Assembly: GCA_022702545.1 (NCBI GenBank)
Contig: JAHRBC010000006.1
Location: 558,001-622,000 of the forward strand
Length of the DNA: 64,000 nt
Source of the DNA: Phycomyces nitens
Lineage: Eukaryota; Mucoromycota; Mucoromycetes; Mucorales; Phycomycetaceae
Direction: 5' to 3'
Part shown: in pieces, positions 37,007 to 49,803 of the stretch
How positions within the stretch are numbered: the first letter of the stretch is position 1
How the letters are laid out: the number at the start of each line of letters is the position of its first letter
Program-made: the position numbers and the translations under genes
Notes under the pieces: model-generated
Told to the model about the DNA's origin: nothing
Databases searched by the model: none
The model's input: the letters and a program-made list of their open reading frames with translations, nothing else

Positions 37007-37890
37007 TAAACAGGAATCAAGATATTGGAAATTAGCCGTTTGTAAATCGCATATAAAATGAAAGATGTAATAAAAATTAACTAGCATTTGTAAATCTCAT
37101 AAAGTATATATGCAAATCAATATGCATGCATGCATGTATTTATCTATGTATATTCTGGAAAACTGATACAAAAATGAGCTGTAATTCATGGACACAAGCT
37201 CTACTGCTGCAGAAACTAAATCCCCAAATTACATGACAAAATGCAAAAGGGTAGAATAAATTGGTTGGAATGCAGGGAAGCCTTGGCGTGATTGAGAAAC
37301 AATGATACATATATGGATAAAATGCCTCAGTATTAAAGAGATTTATGTGTTTCGCAATGAATAACGTTCCATTTGAACACCGTTTGAGAGGCACCTGTCA
37401 AAAGAGGCCGTGCAGTGACACGGGCGGTTTGTTTGCCCGAGACTATTCTAAAGGAATCAAAGGATTGGCAAGCGGTCCAAAAAATAAAGGTGTATATTAA
37501 AGTAAAGATGTTACAGGTATCACGATTGTACAATCTAATGCGACACGACGATCCCATCTAGTCAAGACTACACCAGGCGACCCAAAATATCCTTATTAGT
37601 ACCAGAGATCATCTCTATCTCAGCTGGCCCATTAAGGCCACTTGGTACAAGGCAACGATGCTTTTATTAATAAGAGACTGGCACAAGGGCCATGTAGAGT
37701 AGCCCTCTGGATAACCAAACGTTTTCTCTAGAGGATTCAAATCGGCGCCCTTGCCAATGACCCTTTTCCCGTTAGTGGTTGGGAGAACTTATGGTCCGAA
37801 TGTCCTACCCTTTGTTATTATCCGTCCTCTTCTATTGGAATATAAGAACCAGCGCTGGTATTGCAATTCAATCACACCGCTCTTTCTTTC
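37007..37890. other. Intergenic region between CBF5 and TRK
   Basis: About 880 bp with no recognised gene. Open frames here show no family resemblance. The right part includes a hydrophobic frame leading into TRK (37779-37890) that is probably 5' UTR. Confidence 0.45.
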
Positions 37891-40644
37891 ATGGAGAATT
37901 TCGGGAAATCCTTGAAGCACTTTCTAAAGTGGCTTTGGGTCGAGAAGATACGCTTTCTCGAACTACATTACATCTACATTGCCCTACTCACCTTTATCAC
38001 TTCTGGATTCTATTATTTCCAGCCCAATAACGATTGGAAATATGTCGATGCGCTGTTCACCGCCGTCTCTGGTGCAACAAACACCGGCCTCAACACTATA
38101 CGCATGTCAGACATGAGCACATACCAAGTACTCGTCCTCTACTTCACTTCCTTCCTCGGCTCCCATGTTACGATATCTCTTATAGTGCTTTTGATCCGCA
38201 AGCACTTTTTTTCGATCCGCTTTGATGATATGATCAAATTTAATCGCCAGCGCAAACGCGAAGAGCACAACAGGAGAAAGTTTGAACGTTCGATACAAGA
38301 CCTCGAACGTGGTGTAAAGAAAGAATACCGCGAAAGAGCCATGACAGCCATGCCAGGCATCAAACGCAGAATGACAATCTTTACTCCCAACATATCAGAC
38401 AGACTGAATGAAAAGTCGGCTGAACAGCAAAGTATGGCTAAAAGACATAGAAGCTGTTCAGTTGACTATAATGTTCACAGTCCACCATCAAAAAAGGTCC
38501 AGGATCATCTCGAAAGATTCAAGAAGAACAGAGACAAGTACCTAGAGGCCAACAGACAGCGTCGAATGACAATTCCCCCAGAGCCCGTCAACAATAGTGT
38601 GAGCGATGAGGACAGTAACCGGACTAGAAATAACAAGAAACCACAATCACTTCAACTGGATACCACAGTTAACGATGATTCGAATGAAAAGAATGATCCT
38701 AATGAGACCCAAGTACTGACATCATCTCCTACAGAGATCGGCTCCTTTGAATTGCCTCCAAAGAAGCCAGAGAATGTCCAGAGTACTTCTCAGCCTGATA
38801 ATGACACTACATCTCCACCTGATAATGACATAACATCTCCACCTGATAATGACACTACATCTCCACCTGTTCATACGGTAATCAACTTTGACAACAACCT
38901 GCTCAAGAAACGTGCAGAGGCCCGTAAGAATTACAATAAGCAGAATCAAGTCGATGAAAAGTTTGTCGGCGAGCGCCTAAAGACCTTGGTGTCCTCTGAG
39001 CCTCACGCTCCTGATGCAGCACATGTACTCTACAACGCCTATGAAGAGAATCAAGCGATCAAGAAACTGATGAGCGAAACCATTGATAAAAGTCAGCTGA
39101 CCCGTGAGCAGCGCTATAAAATTGGTGGAGCTGAATACCGTGCCATTGACATGTTGATTCGCTTGGTGTCCTTGTATTATGTCGGTCTGATCATTGGATT
39201 TGGCTTCATATTCCGTATCTACTTGGCCGTATCAGGATATGCCCGCAGTGTCCTTGAATCCTCAAACGGCAATGGGCCGGTGAATCCCTGGTTGTTCTCA
39301 TTCTTCCTCTCCATCTCGGCCTTTAACAACCTTGGCTTGAGCCTGGTGGACGCAAGCATGACTCCATTCCAGAACTCACCCTTTCCTCTCCTCATGGCTG
39401 CATTTTTGGTACTCGCAGGCAATACAGCATATGCTTTATTGCTTCGTTTAATCATTTGGACCTTTAGAAAATTGACTCCTTCGTCATACATTATGCTTCG
39501 TGAAACTCTACATTATTTACTCGAACATCCCCGGAGATGTTATACAACCTTATTTCCAGCTACACAGACACGCTGGCTTTTACTTGTGTTGATTGCAATA
39601 ACTGTGGCTGAAATCGGAAGTTTCCTTGCTCTGAATTACTGGCTTCCGGTGTTGAATGGAATTCCATGGGCCTCACGCGTTTTAGATGGCATTTTCCAGT
39701 CCATTGCCACCAGAAGTGGTATGTGTTTATTCCCCAAGATATCTTGGTCTTTGTTGGCTAAGTTTTTATTTGATTTCAAAGCCGGTTTCAGTGTAGTGAG
39801 TTTGAACGACCTCAACCCAGGAACACAACTGGTCTACATTATTGCCATGTATATCAGTGTTTACCCTGTCGCAATATCGATGCGTAACAGCAATGTTTAC
39901 CAGGTAAGAAAACAAGATGTGATGGGGTATTTGGTCATTAAATCAACTCGTCTTTTCCCCTAGGAACGTGCTCTGGGAATATTTCATCATGAACATGAAC
40001 CTGAAGATGAAGAAGAGGAAGAGCACAAGCCAGAGACCTTTGCAAAGGTTATCAAGCTCGACCGCCACCCAACCATCAATAGCGTATTGACCAATTCGCG
40101 AAAGGTGATCCGTAGTCCCGACTTCTTTGTGATGACACAGATTCAGCAGCAGCTTACAAACGAGATTTGTTGGTTGATTGCTGGTGTATTCCTAGTCTGT
40201 GTGATAGAAGCAGGTCCAATTATGGAACCATCACCGATAACATTTGGAACGATCATCTATGAGTGTGTTTCTGCGTTTGGCAATGTTGGCGCATCTGTTG
40301 GCTACCCTGGAACGACTCCTTCTCAATCAGCCGAGTACCGTACCCTTAGCAAACTGGTTATTATAGTGCTTATGTACCGAGGTCGCCACAGAGGTAAAAA
40401 AAAAAAAAAACAAAAAAAAACAACAACAATAAATGTTGCCCAACCAGTTGGGTCAAGATTTTATAACAAAAACTTCATTATCCATCTAGGCCTTCCAGCA
40501 GCCATTGATCGTGCAGTTTTGCTTCCTTCTGAGCAAATGGAAGAAAACGAAATAAAAGAACAACAAATCAAGCGACGAAATACTGCCCTGTCTCAGGGAC
40601 TGGGTGCCAATCATTTTGTTTACAACCGCAAAAAGACCAACTAA
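37891..40644 (+). CDS. TRK1: TRK-type high-affinity potassium transporter
   Basis: Plasma-membrane K+ uptake system of the SKT superfamily with four M1-P-M2 repeats. Start MENFGKSLKHFLKWLW; P-loop 1 VSGATNTGLNTI, P-loop 2 ISAFNNLGLSLVD, P-loop 3 FQSIATRSAGFSVVSLNDLN after removal of an in-frame intron at 39719-39781, and P-loop 4 VSAFGNVGASVGYPG. Further introns at 39904-39963 and 40394-40489; the spliced C-terminus reads MYRGRHRGLPAAIDRAVLLP, a conserved TRK ending. About 844 aa. The long cytoplasmic loop between repeats 1 and 2 (roughly residues 110-410) is fungal-type, charged, and holds three copies of a 24-nt repeat encoding DNDTTSPP (38794-38865). Two of the three introns are multiples of three with no stop, so naive ORF calls would retain them. 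Confidence 0.92.
38794..38865 (+). repeat. 24-nt tandem repeat, three copies, in TRK
   Basis: Three near-identical direct copies of a 24-bp unit that translate as P-DNDTTSP-like octapeptides (middle copy has I for T). Located in the disordered cytoplasmic loop; copy number may vary between strains. Confidence 0.85.
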
Positions 40645-41399
40645 CAGTGCAATACACCATTTATTTTGGCTTAGATATACCTCTTTAAATAACCATACCG
40701 CATCTTTATTTATTATATCCATTTGTTAAACGCCTTTAGGCATTATACCAAGTGCACATTACATTCCATAAAGTACAATACATTTTACATACGCCACAAA
40801 ATACAGTTATTGATTCGAATATCCATGTTATTATTATTATTATTATTATTTTGATCAAACAAAATCTATACAAACATGTTTATACATAAATTATTAATTC
40901 ACAGTCTTAAATATCTCTCAGGAATAAACAACGGTTGTATCTCGGCTAGGTCTTGTCAATTTTAACTTGCATTTGCCACCATACAATATTCTGCTTTTTC
41001 CAACTCCCCAAAACCTTGTCATCCGGCATTCTGTCCTTATTCTCACCTTTTGGCGCACAATTCTCTCCATCTATGGGCACCACTGCGTCAGCATCTCTTT
41101 CAAAGCTTTATTTATGGCTTTGTTTGACCTCGACATTATCTACGGGTCAATTTACCGCCTTTAAATGATTATTATGAATCCCCCTTTTCTTTCTTTCTTT
41201 ATTGTTTACAATGTAACATACATAGACTAACATTCCAAAATATCGAGAGGTTTCTTTTTAGAAAAGCTTAGTATGATTACTCTCTTTGTTGTCAACCAAA
41301 GTATCACCAATAAAGCCCTATACAAACAAATATAAAATAACAAGATATTTCAGTCGAATTTTAAAAATTAACAAAAACCACTAGTGTGTAGGCGCAAAC
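40645..41399. other. Gene-free AT-rich stretch
   Basis: No coding sequence recognised. Contains a TTA run at about 40829-40850 and short T-rich tracts. Confidence 0.45.
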
Positions 41400-42510
41400 T
41401 GGCTTGAAAATCAAGCACTCTTTAAATCTGAACATGGAATAGTGTCAAACCCTTGGAACTCACTAAATAACTTGTTTGCAGGTGTCTCGAATACTTGGAA
41501 ATCCTATTTAAAAAGTTGTTCAATTGGATATAACTCGGGTGAATAGATGACATAAATACCCGAGGTTCTCAAGATACTTTTTATATACGTTTGTGCTAGT
41601 GATCAAAAGGAATGTTTACTGCAATATAATATTTTATAAACTTGCAATTGTTTTCCATAATGTCCATTGTAAAAGTATCGGCAACCTCTTAAAGGAGTAT
41701 TCGTAAATATCTAGTCTTGACGTTGATGACTTGTATAGTAAAGCACATTAAATAATCATTGTTGTTTTTGATTTTGACACAATAACCCCATAACTATCAT
41801 ATTTGGTTGACTAGGCCATTGGGTGTCTCGTGCTGATATAGGAACTTTGCCCACAATACGTAATTTCAGATAATATTTGGCACTTGTTCACTCTAATGAA
41901 TTATTTTTCAATTTCATTTGTGATTATTTTTGTAAAGAACTTGTAAAAAACGGCTTTATATATATATGTCAAGTTGGCCAACGTTTCTTTAAAGGTTAGA
42001 AAGACTATTCAAAAATCTACCCTCTAAAGCATTTTACCAGGATCGATACTTTATTCAACGGGCTTCTACGACTAGAGTTTTGTTATTTATTTTCAGTTTC
42101 TCGTCTCTAGTCTTCTTGAGTTGTTTGTATTACAAACAAGAGTCGTAGGTTTGAAGATTGTACGTCGGTTCTCAAGCTCATTCACCTTTATCCGAAACCC
42201 GAAAACTAAAACCCTTGATTCTTTTTAGAGTATTTGAATAGCCATTTTCCTATCCTCAAGTTGAACTAATGCCTGTAGGATCAAATCAGCCTAAAACTCC
42301 AAGATATTGTCGCTAGTCCTGTGGGGATTTCTAATGTCTGCGCTAAAAAATATCGGTAAAATCCCCACACACACATTAACTTTTCTATAGGAATCCTACC
42401 AAAAGAGGCCAAACCATCATATATACTTTTGGCTTTACCAACTTGAACAATAACGTCTAGAGGTATAAGATTAGTTGTGCAATTGCGAATATTACTAGCC
42501 ATCATATATA
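41400..42510 (-). pseudogene. Decayed IS630/Tc1-type transposase
   Basis: On the minus strand around 41550-41510 one reads YVIYSPELYPIEQLFK, the degenerate counterpart of the IS630/Tc1 motif YSPELNPIEQFW that carries the last catalytic acid. Downstream frames give TPANKLFSEFQGFDTIPC-like text. An open N-terminal-like frame at 42505-42281 (beginning MMASNIRNCTTNL) may be its start. Between them are multiple stops and shifts, so the copy is dead. Element ends were not determined. Confidence 0.55.
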
Positions 42511-42639
42511 GTTAAATTAAACAAAAAATTGTATAAATTAAAGTGATATTTGAACTCTGATGACTTTTATTTTTTGACAACTAGCTTGTATTATCAATAT
42601 TTATAGGTAGGTATTATTAACGAGAAAATTCAAAAAAAA

Positions 42640-43420
42640 ATGTTATATTTATCACCTTTAGCAATTGATATAGTGAATCAAGTATTGGTCCAGAAAACAG
42701 CTTTAACTGTTCTAGTATAGTAGACTTTTTTTTTCATTCCACGAGGAAACACGGTTCACAAGATAGGTCCAAATATGTTTAATAGAGCTCAAATCAAAAC
42801 TATTTGGTAGCCATTCCAAAACGTTTAGACAAAGGCTTGTTTTGCGTTTATTTAGCACTGTTACCTTCTTTATTTCGAATGTATACTACCTTCGGAAATA
42901 TAAAAAAATAGACCCTTGTGAATGTAACATTTGGTCGTAAGAACTTTTACTGATTAAAATACATTCATGTTCCCAATCAAAGATACAAGTGGCCCGACTC
43001 TTTTTGACCAAATTGGTTCAAAAGAACATACCAGTTTCCTATTTTTTTTTGTGATTTATTAATAATAAAAAGGTTTAGATTGAACTACACCGTACCGTAT
43101 ATCTATTTAGTGCAAATGCTTTACCTACTGTATCTATACTAATGAATTTTCTTGCTTCTGCCTTGATTGCATACCCCATGTTTGTACAAGGTCCGGAAGC
43201 AGTAATTATTAATGCAGAATGTTTCGCTAATTGTTACAATTAACTTTGACTTTGCAAATAGCTATTATACCTAATCAATCTTAGATCTATGTTTACGGCA
43301 AAAAATAAGAGCATTGTAAAAAAAAAACAGTAAACTTTGAAAAGGTAGACCAGGAAACATGTATCGAGACTGAATGCACACTCATGCTATCTGGACTATC
43401 TTGACTCCAAATGCTTTGAA
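42640..43420 (-). pseudogene. Second decayed Tc1/mariner-type transposase
   Basis: On the minus strand, about 42825-42759 reads LEWLPNSFDLSSIKHIWTYL, a mutated form of the Tc1 motif WPPNSPDLNPIEHIW, followed by NRVSS and a STILEQLKLF-like tail. Upstream frames show further transposase-like fragments interrupted by stops. Distinct in motif type from the neighbouring relic at 41400-42510, so two separate insertions are likely. Confidence 0.6.
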
Positions 43421-43485
43421 TATCTCAAAAATATCAAGCCAATTGTATTATATTTACAGATTTATTGAATATTTATAAAAAGAAG

Positions 43486-46400
43486 TTATCCTTCCTTTGT
43501 TACATTTTTGGCCGCACGGGCTTCTGAATTGAACCCATCGCGAATAGAATCAACCTTGTTTTTGGCCTTGTCTGTGCACCAGGCTAATTTACGGCTCACA
43601 CTGTTGCGTCTAATCTTTGGTGACTTGAACATACTTCGCATCTCCTCCATATACTTGTAATCTTTGTCCTCCATATCCGAATCATCTTCACCATACTCGG
43701 ACGACATACTAGATGAACGTCTCCTGCCCTGCTTCATCTCCTCGATATCTTCCTTTTTCTCTCTTTCCTGCTGGACTGCTTCCTTTAGTTCAGGGTCTGC
43801 CGTAGTATCATTATTATCAGCACTCTGCTCATGGATCCATTGCTGTGCTTTGGCCTTGATTGCGTCGTCGTGGAAAGGATCTGCACCGACCATATCTTTT
43901 TTATAGGAGTGCAAATGGGTATGAACTGGCGAAAATCCAGGCATTACTTTAACTCTCAAGGTTACTTGACCCAGTTCACCATCCATGTCCCAGTCATCCT
44001 GGTTTCGGTTGGACTCTTTGCTTTTTTCGGAGCAGTAAGGGTGCAGTCCAACCACGATATCGTGCCACTCTTGATCCACTAGGTTCTTTAACCAGATCCG
44101 ACCAGATGCTTTTGTGGCTGTGATGGTGCCTTGGTGGACATGAACGTAGAGTGCAGTACGATACCTCATTGAAAGTGGAAAGTAGAGGTGTTGGTGCCAC
44201 CATCCATAAATTTCGTTCTGAGATACCATTTCCTCAGAATCCTGCTGCTGTTTCATGTCTTTTGGCTTGAGTCTCTTTACTATCACAGGGTCTAGGTTCA
44301 AGGCCAAAACAACCTTGGTGGAATTGATATACTTTGGATCAAAGGGTGGTTTAAGGTTGGAAAGACTGACATAGTCAACAACCAAGGTTGCAACATCTAG
44401 AGCAAGATAATAATCAATTTTATCATCTTTTTTTTCAGGCCCATCATCTGGACTTACCTGATCCTTGGAGTTCGCGGGGAAGAGTGAGTTTGACTGGTTT
44501 GTACTTTATGGTCAGCAACACTTTGCCAAACCCAATTCCATTGTCGAGTGGAATCCACTTTTGAACGTCTTTAAACTATCATTTATCGAGATCAATATAC
44601 ATCCAGCCTTGTTGTCACAACTCACAGTATCCTTTTGGTCAGCAAAAAGCTCGGACAAGGCAATAGACTTTGTTCCTATTACTGGATCGCGCTCCAGGTC
44701 AACCGAGTTTTTTACTGAAATTCTAATTGTCGCGTTTTCATAGTCTGCAACAAAGTTTTCAGACACTGCATTCCAATGCTATATGTAAAAAAAAACATGT
44801 CAAAGAGGGAGGTTCGATGGATTGAAAAATGGCCTAGAACCCGACTTACAGGACTTGGATTGCGCATCTTTGTTCTTGTCTTGAACACCTTATTGTCATT
44901 GATGTAAATAATAGCATAAGGGCTGACGATCTGGTTTGGATTATAAGGATGCTTGTTTTCATCTGCTGCAATGACCTCTGGATCTGCAATCTCAAGATCA
45001 ACAGCCTGATGAACCTGGATACTCAATATTCCTACCAAAAACCCCGTATTAATATACAAGGCCCAAAAGCGCTCTTGTTGCAATTACCATTGTTATGGCT
45101 AGGATTCAGTGGTTCTTCTTTTTGCTTGTGCTCGGGTTTAGTATCCTTTCCATTGTCCTTTTGGGCACCACCATGGAGTAGATCTGCTTTTGGAAGGGTG
45201 TACTTTGGATGGAAACTAAGCTTATAATTGAGCTTGGTCTTGGACTTTGCTTCCGATTTTCCGTCAATTGGCTCCCAACTGTGTTTTATGATTAGATTTC
45301 AATCATCCGAAAATAAACCAAGTTACCCGTCAAAGACGACCCGCTCTTCTTTACACCAATCCGACACGTTTCCAATCTTGTCGACCTGGCCCTGGACAAT
45401 GCTCTTTACTGGAATAGACACTGATCCCCACAAGTCATCATATTTGACCTTGTCGGCATCCCAGACCTTGATATCTACCTTTGTGTCTGCCAAGATATCG
45501 TCTAGACTAAAGTTTAAGTACCTGGGCTTGTAATCTTTAGAGTAGCAGAAATCGACTTGCCTTCATTAACAAGGACATATAGAGTCTCATTCCACCGGGG
45601 ATCCTTGTCATTAGTAAGAACTCTTGTGCTTGACAAGGTCTTTTTGGGCTGATTGCTCAATGACAGAGTCGCATAAGAATCCTCCATGTCTATTGATCCA
45701 TGAGTTCAGGATGGTATCACACAACTAATTATTTACCTTGTATTGTCTGTGATCCTAAACGAGAAGCCTCTCGAATCTCAACCTTGACTACGCCAATTGC
45801 TCTGACATCAGTAGCATCGGCTCCCATTAGTTCTTGGATATCCAGAGTTATGCTCTTTGGATCGACAAACTCGGCAAATCCAAGACTGATACCCTGGTTT
45901 ACCAAGGCCTTTACCATTGGTAGCTATCAAAGTCTAAGTAAAAGAAGTATATTGACCAAGACTCTTACATGCATAATATTAAAGTGTTTTGTGAGAGGCA
46001 TAATGGCTGTCTCTATGACAGGATTCCTTGTGAATGCAAGTGTGACCTTTGAGACGAATGGGATCTCTGGCGAGGTAAGAACCTTGAAGCGTATCTTGCC
46101 CGAAAATGCCACCAGTTCAGCTCTGACATTGATGGGGGTGTCGATACCAGCCTTGAGTTGGATGCTGATGCCGGGTGATTTGGCAGTAGCATGGCGAGTC
46201 CCTGAAAATGATGCAGAAGGATGTGCATGGAAGCTAAAAGAGGCTTCTCCAAACTAAATAGGCAAATGTGAATATAGAAATGATCATGGTAGTGTCCACA
46301 AGGATACTTGCGATGCTTTCGTCTGGCTGGCCGGGTAGAGAAGGAAAGACTCGGATCCTAAAGACTCGGATTAGTTTGGCTAGACATCTCTAGACTCGAT

Positions 46401-47504
46401 ACCGATACTTGCGACTGGATCCTAGGAGCTTGTACACCAATATCAAGATCCTTTACCTTGATAAATTTCTGTAGATTTAGAAGAGTTAGCAATCAGACTT
46501 GATGATGCACTTTGATACTTGCCACCGAATTTGGCTGGATGCTCTCTAGAGTGTCCTGCAACATGCCTTCGACAAGGACAAAGAACTCGGGGTCAATGCT
46601 TCTCCAGATCTTTTCGACCATGAAGTTTAGCCATTCGACCGTCTCGCCTTCTGATGTATAGAGCTAATGATTTATTAATAAAGACAAGACAAAAATCCAA
46701 GACAACTTACAGATTTCATTCCTTCTTGTTTTGCAAGTTTCCAGCCCAATCCCTTTTTCATTTCTTTGCCCACTAGCCAGAATATCAATACAGCTACATA
46801 GATATATTAGTTATTTAGAGTTCCCAATGAGTGTGTCTTGGCTACCTAGCACTGCACAGAATATGCCAAAAAAGATATTATAATCTAGCCTTCCACACAC
46901 ATAGCATATGATGCATGTGGCTGTAATGTATTTCAGTGCATTGATTTCCAGGCCAGCAATAAGCTTTCCAGGATCAATTGGCGTCAATAGCGAGTCGACA
47001 TCTGGAGTAAAGCTGAAGCTATGATGGCGAGGGTTGTCGGCTGGATCTGCCAATTGACTCGAGTGTTTGAGGGCCTGCTCTTTGCCGATTGTCTTTGTTG
47101 GCTTGGGTGTCCGTAGGGTGGTTTTGTGGACTTGGTTGATTTCTGAGGCCAGCATGAGCTCATCATTACGTCTAGTGACTCGTTAGCCTACCTTGACCAA
47201 GCGAGGCATCCCCGCTGCCATAGTTCTCGCAGTCTTTTGGAGGTGTGGATGGTCCAGGTGGATCAGGAAGGATAGCCGTGCCAGGACCTGTCTCTTGGGT
47301 GCCTCTCTGGCTATCCCCACTGGTGGTGTGTATGTTTCCTGCTGCATCCAAGGTGTTTCCGGGCGCCTTTTTGAGATTGGGATTCTCGCTGTCATTTCGT
47401 GTGTGTGACTTTAATTGGTCGACTTCTTCCAGATTCTTGTCTTGTCTGGCCTCTTCTTCGTTCTTTGGCTCGTGATGCGACTCTGCATTGGATAGCTGGT
47501 CCAT
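43486..47504 (-). CDS. Tricalbin / extended-synaptotagmin-like protein (SMP + C2 domains)
   Basis: ER-plasma membrane tethering and lipid-transfer protein. Starts MDQLSNAESHHE with a long acidic, Pro-rich disordered N-terminus, then a hairpin-like membrane segment (LKYITATCIICYVCGRLDYN plus IFFGIFCAVLGAVLIFWLVG). The SMP domain follows (SEGETVEWLNFMVEKIWRSI, DPEFFVLVEGMLQDTLESI, PGISIQLKAGIDTPINVRAE, KSITLDIQELMGADATDVRA). At least two or three C2-like units come next (SIQVHQAVDLEIADPEVIAA; VVDYVSLSNLKPPFDPKYIN; VWDADKVKYDDLWGSVSIP). The C-terminus is charged and coiled-coil-like (LKEAVQQEREKKEDIEEMK). Many short introns; a 50-nt one at about 44576-44625 must be removed to continue FKDVQKWIPLDNGIGFGKVL. 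About 1,050 aa, comparable with yeast tricalbins. Several C2 loops lack the full set of Asp residues, so calcium binding is uncertain. Confidence 0.85.
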
Positions 47505-47952
47505 TGTTAATTAGAGAGATAAAGAGGTCCAAGGCGCCTGATGGGTTTTTATAGCTTCCAGAAAAATGGTGTCATCCTTTCCTCTAATGGGTAGCTGGAC
47601 AGGGCTAGCTCCGGCGTGGATGTGCCCACTGAAAAGGACGGGTGTGACAGTGTTATGCAGAAAAGAGGGCTGTCCAAATTCCTTGCTCGATTAGGCAGGT
47701 CGAAAAAATCGCTTGCCTTTTTGTGTGTCTCAACAAAACCCCCCCAACCATCCAACAAGAGAACACAGGTGCAGTAGAATCTTGATCCATAAACATCCTA
47801 TTATTGGTCATGTAGTTTCCGTATCGTGTCTTTTCGTTCGGAGCACATCCCTTTTCGGGCCCTATCTAAATCCCGTCTCACAAGTCCCGAGGACTGGGTA
47901 CAAGAAGTATTTAAATCCAAAAACCCAACATTTGAATCTCTCGTCCTTCTCC
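47505..47952. promoter_or_regulatory. Divergent intergenic region (tricalbin / thioesterase)
   Basis: About 450 bp between divergent start codons. No specific element recognised. Confidence 0.35.
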
Positions 47953-49803
47953 ATGCTTTCTTCCAGAATTAGATTCCCTTTGGCAGCTGCCCAGCGCCGT
48001 CTGCTCACCACCAATACCAGCCGTGTCCGGGGTCCTCAGTCAATTGCCTCTTGTGAGGTGATCAATCTTGAACTCGATGACAAGAACCCTGAAGCTAGTA
48101 CGTTTGCTTAAAAATTCACCAATTGGTTCCTAACCCACACACACTTTTTTTTTTTTTACCTCTGCAGAGAAAGTATACACTGTTCGCCCAGTTACATTCT
48201 GGATGGACAAGGTCCTCGAGACCGAGAACAAAAAGTCCCTGACAGAAAATGTGTTCCAAGACCGTCCCCAGATCATGAAAAAGGTACAGATCAAAAGACA
48301 CTAATTCTAATGGCATTCCAACTAATCTCAATATCCACAAAAAGATGTCGGATAGTTATATTGAAGAGCTCCTTCCCTTTAAATCATCTCCAGAACTACT
48401 CGATAAATATGTAACTGCCAAAGGAACCATTCGAATCGGCAAGATTCTCGAAGGTATGGTCATTTCTCCATTCCACAGTTACTGATCAATACTTGTAGAT
48501 CTCGATGCCTTGGCAGGCGCAATCTCTTACAAGCACATTGACACCTTTACCCCTGGCCCTCCAGTCACGATCGTCACTGCATCTGTAGATCGCATGGAGA
48601 TTCTCATGCCAAGTACTGTTGAAGATCTAAAGATTTCAGGCCATGTGGCTTATGTGGGCAGCAGTAGTATGGAAGGTAAATTATATGCCGCAAGATCCAA
48701 TGGCTGGCAACCCTGCCTTTAGTCTGGTGTAGATAACTTACCCGTATTTACCCATTGTTAGTCTTTGCCAAGGTTGAGACAATTCCTCAGTACGACCCCA
48801 GTGAACCCTATTTTTCTGAATTTTCTATCAATAAGCCAACCCCAAATACCGTTATCTTTGCTCGATTCACAATGGTAGCCAGAAATTCCATTACTGGAAA
48901 GGCTGTAAAGGTCAACCCAATGGTCCTCGAGAATGCCGAAGAAAAGAAGCTATTCATGTTTGCAGAAGGTAAAAAGAAAAAGAAAAAAAAACAGGGTCTG
49001 CCGATAAGCTGTCCTAAACTGTCCTGAATTAGATTGCAAGTCAAGAAAAAGGCTTGCGGGTGCACAAGATCTGAGTAAGATTCCTCCTACTGCTGATGAG
49101 CGCTTGATTATCCATGACATTTATGTAAAGAACCTACAGAACGAGGGTAAGTTTGGCTGAATGTCATGATAAATTATACAAATACAAACTCGATTGATTC
49201 AATAGAAGCTGGACCCAACTCCAATGCCGTGCCAATGGAAGCCACTTGTCTTCAGAGTGTGTTCCTGATGCAGCCTCAGGTAAGTTCCAACCGCCAAGCT
49301 GTACTTTACTGACTTTCTAATAGAACCGTAATATCCACAACAACGTGTTTGGTGGCTATGTATGTAATTTATCACCATGGAAACCCATACTAATATCCTC
49401 TCTATAGCTCATGAGAAGAGCATACGAACTTGCTCATTCGACTGGCTCTATGCTCGTAAAGTCCCAAGTCAGCCTTCTTTCCTTGGATGAGATTGTGTTC
49501 AAGAAGCCTGTTTCAGTTGGATCTCTCCTCAACCTGTCCTCAAAGGTCATTTATTCCCAAGGCGACCCCAGCAAATCCTTCCAAATCAGTGTCACCGCAA
49601 GTGTCAACAATATCGAGGCTGGCACTTCTTATATCACAAACACTTTCCACTTTACCTTTGCAAGCAATGACAAGCCTGTCCCACAAGTCCTTCCAAAGAC
49701 ATATGCCGAGAGCATGCTCTATCTTGAAGGAAAGCGAAGACGCGTACATGGACTCAAGGCCAAAAAGTCTCTACTTGAATTAATGCAAAACTCATCAGAG
49801 TAA
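47953..49803 (+). CDS. Acyl-CoA thioesterase, ACOT9-type, mitochondrial
   Basis: Double-hotdog thioesterase hydrolysing acyl-CoA to fatty acid and CoA. The N-terminus MLSSRIRFPLAAAQRRLLTT is basic and hydroxylated, a good mitochondrial presequence. First hotdog: IRIGKILEDLDALAGAISYK then HVAYVGSSSMEVFAKVE. Second: NRNIHNNVFGGYLMRRAYEL, DEIVFKKPVSVGSLLNLSSK, ISVTASVNNIEAGTSYITNT. The pair of the motifs LEDLDALAG and HNNVFGGYLMR matches the ACOT9/ACOT10 family. About 440 aa over roughly ten exons; one intron (about 48675-48761) interrupts SSSMEVFAKVE and another lies between VFGGY and LMRRAY. Start at the first ATG in frame with the presequence. Confidence 0.88.

Noticed and set aside
7000..47504. 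EMC1, STT3 and tricalbin as an ER-function cluster
   Set aside because: They are tens of kilobases apart, on different strands, and separated by unrelated genes; coincidence is simpler.
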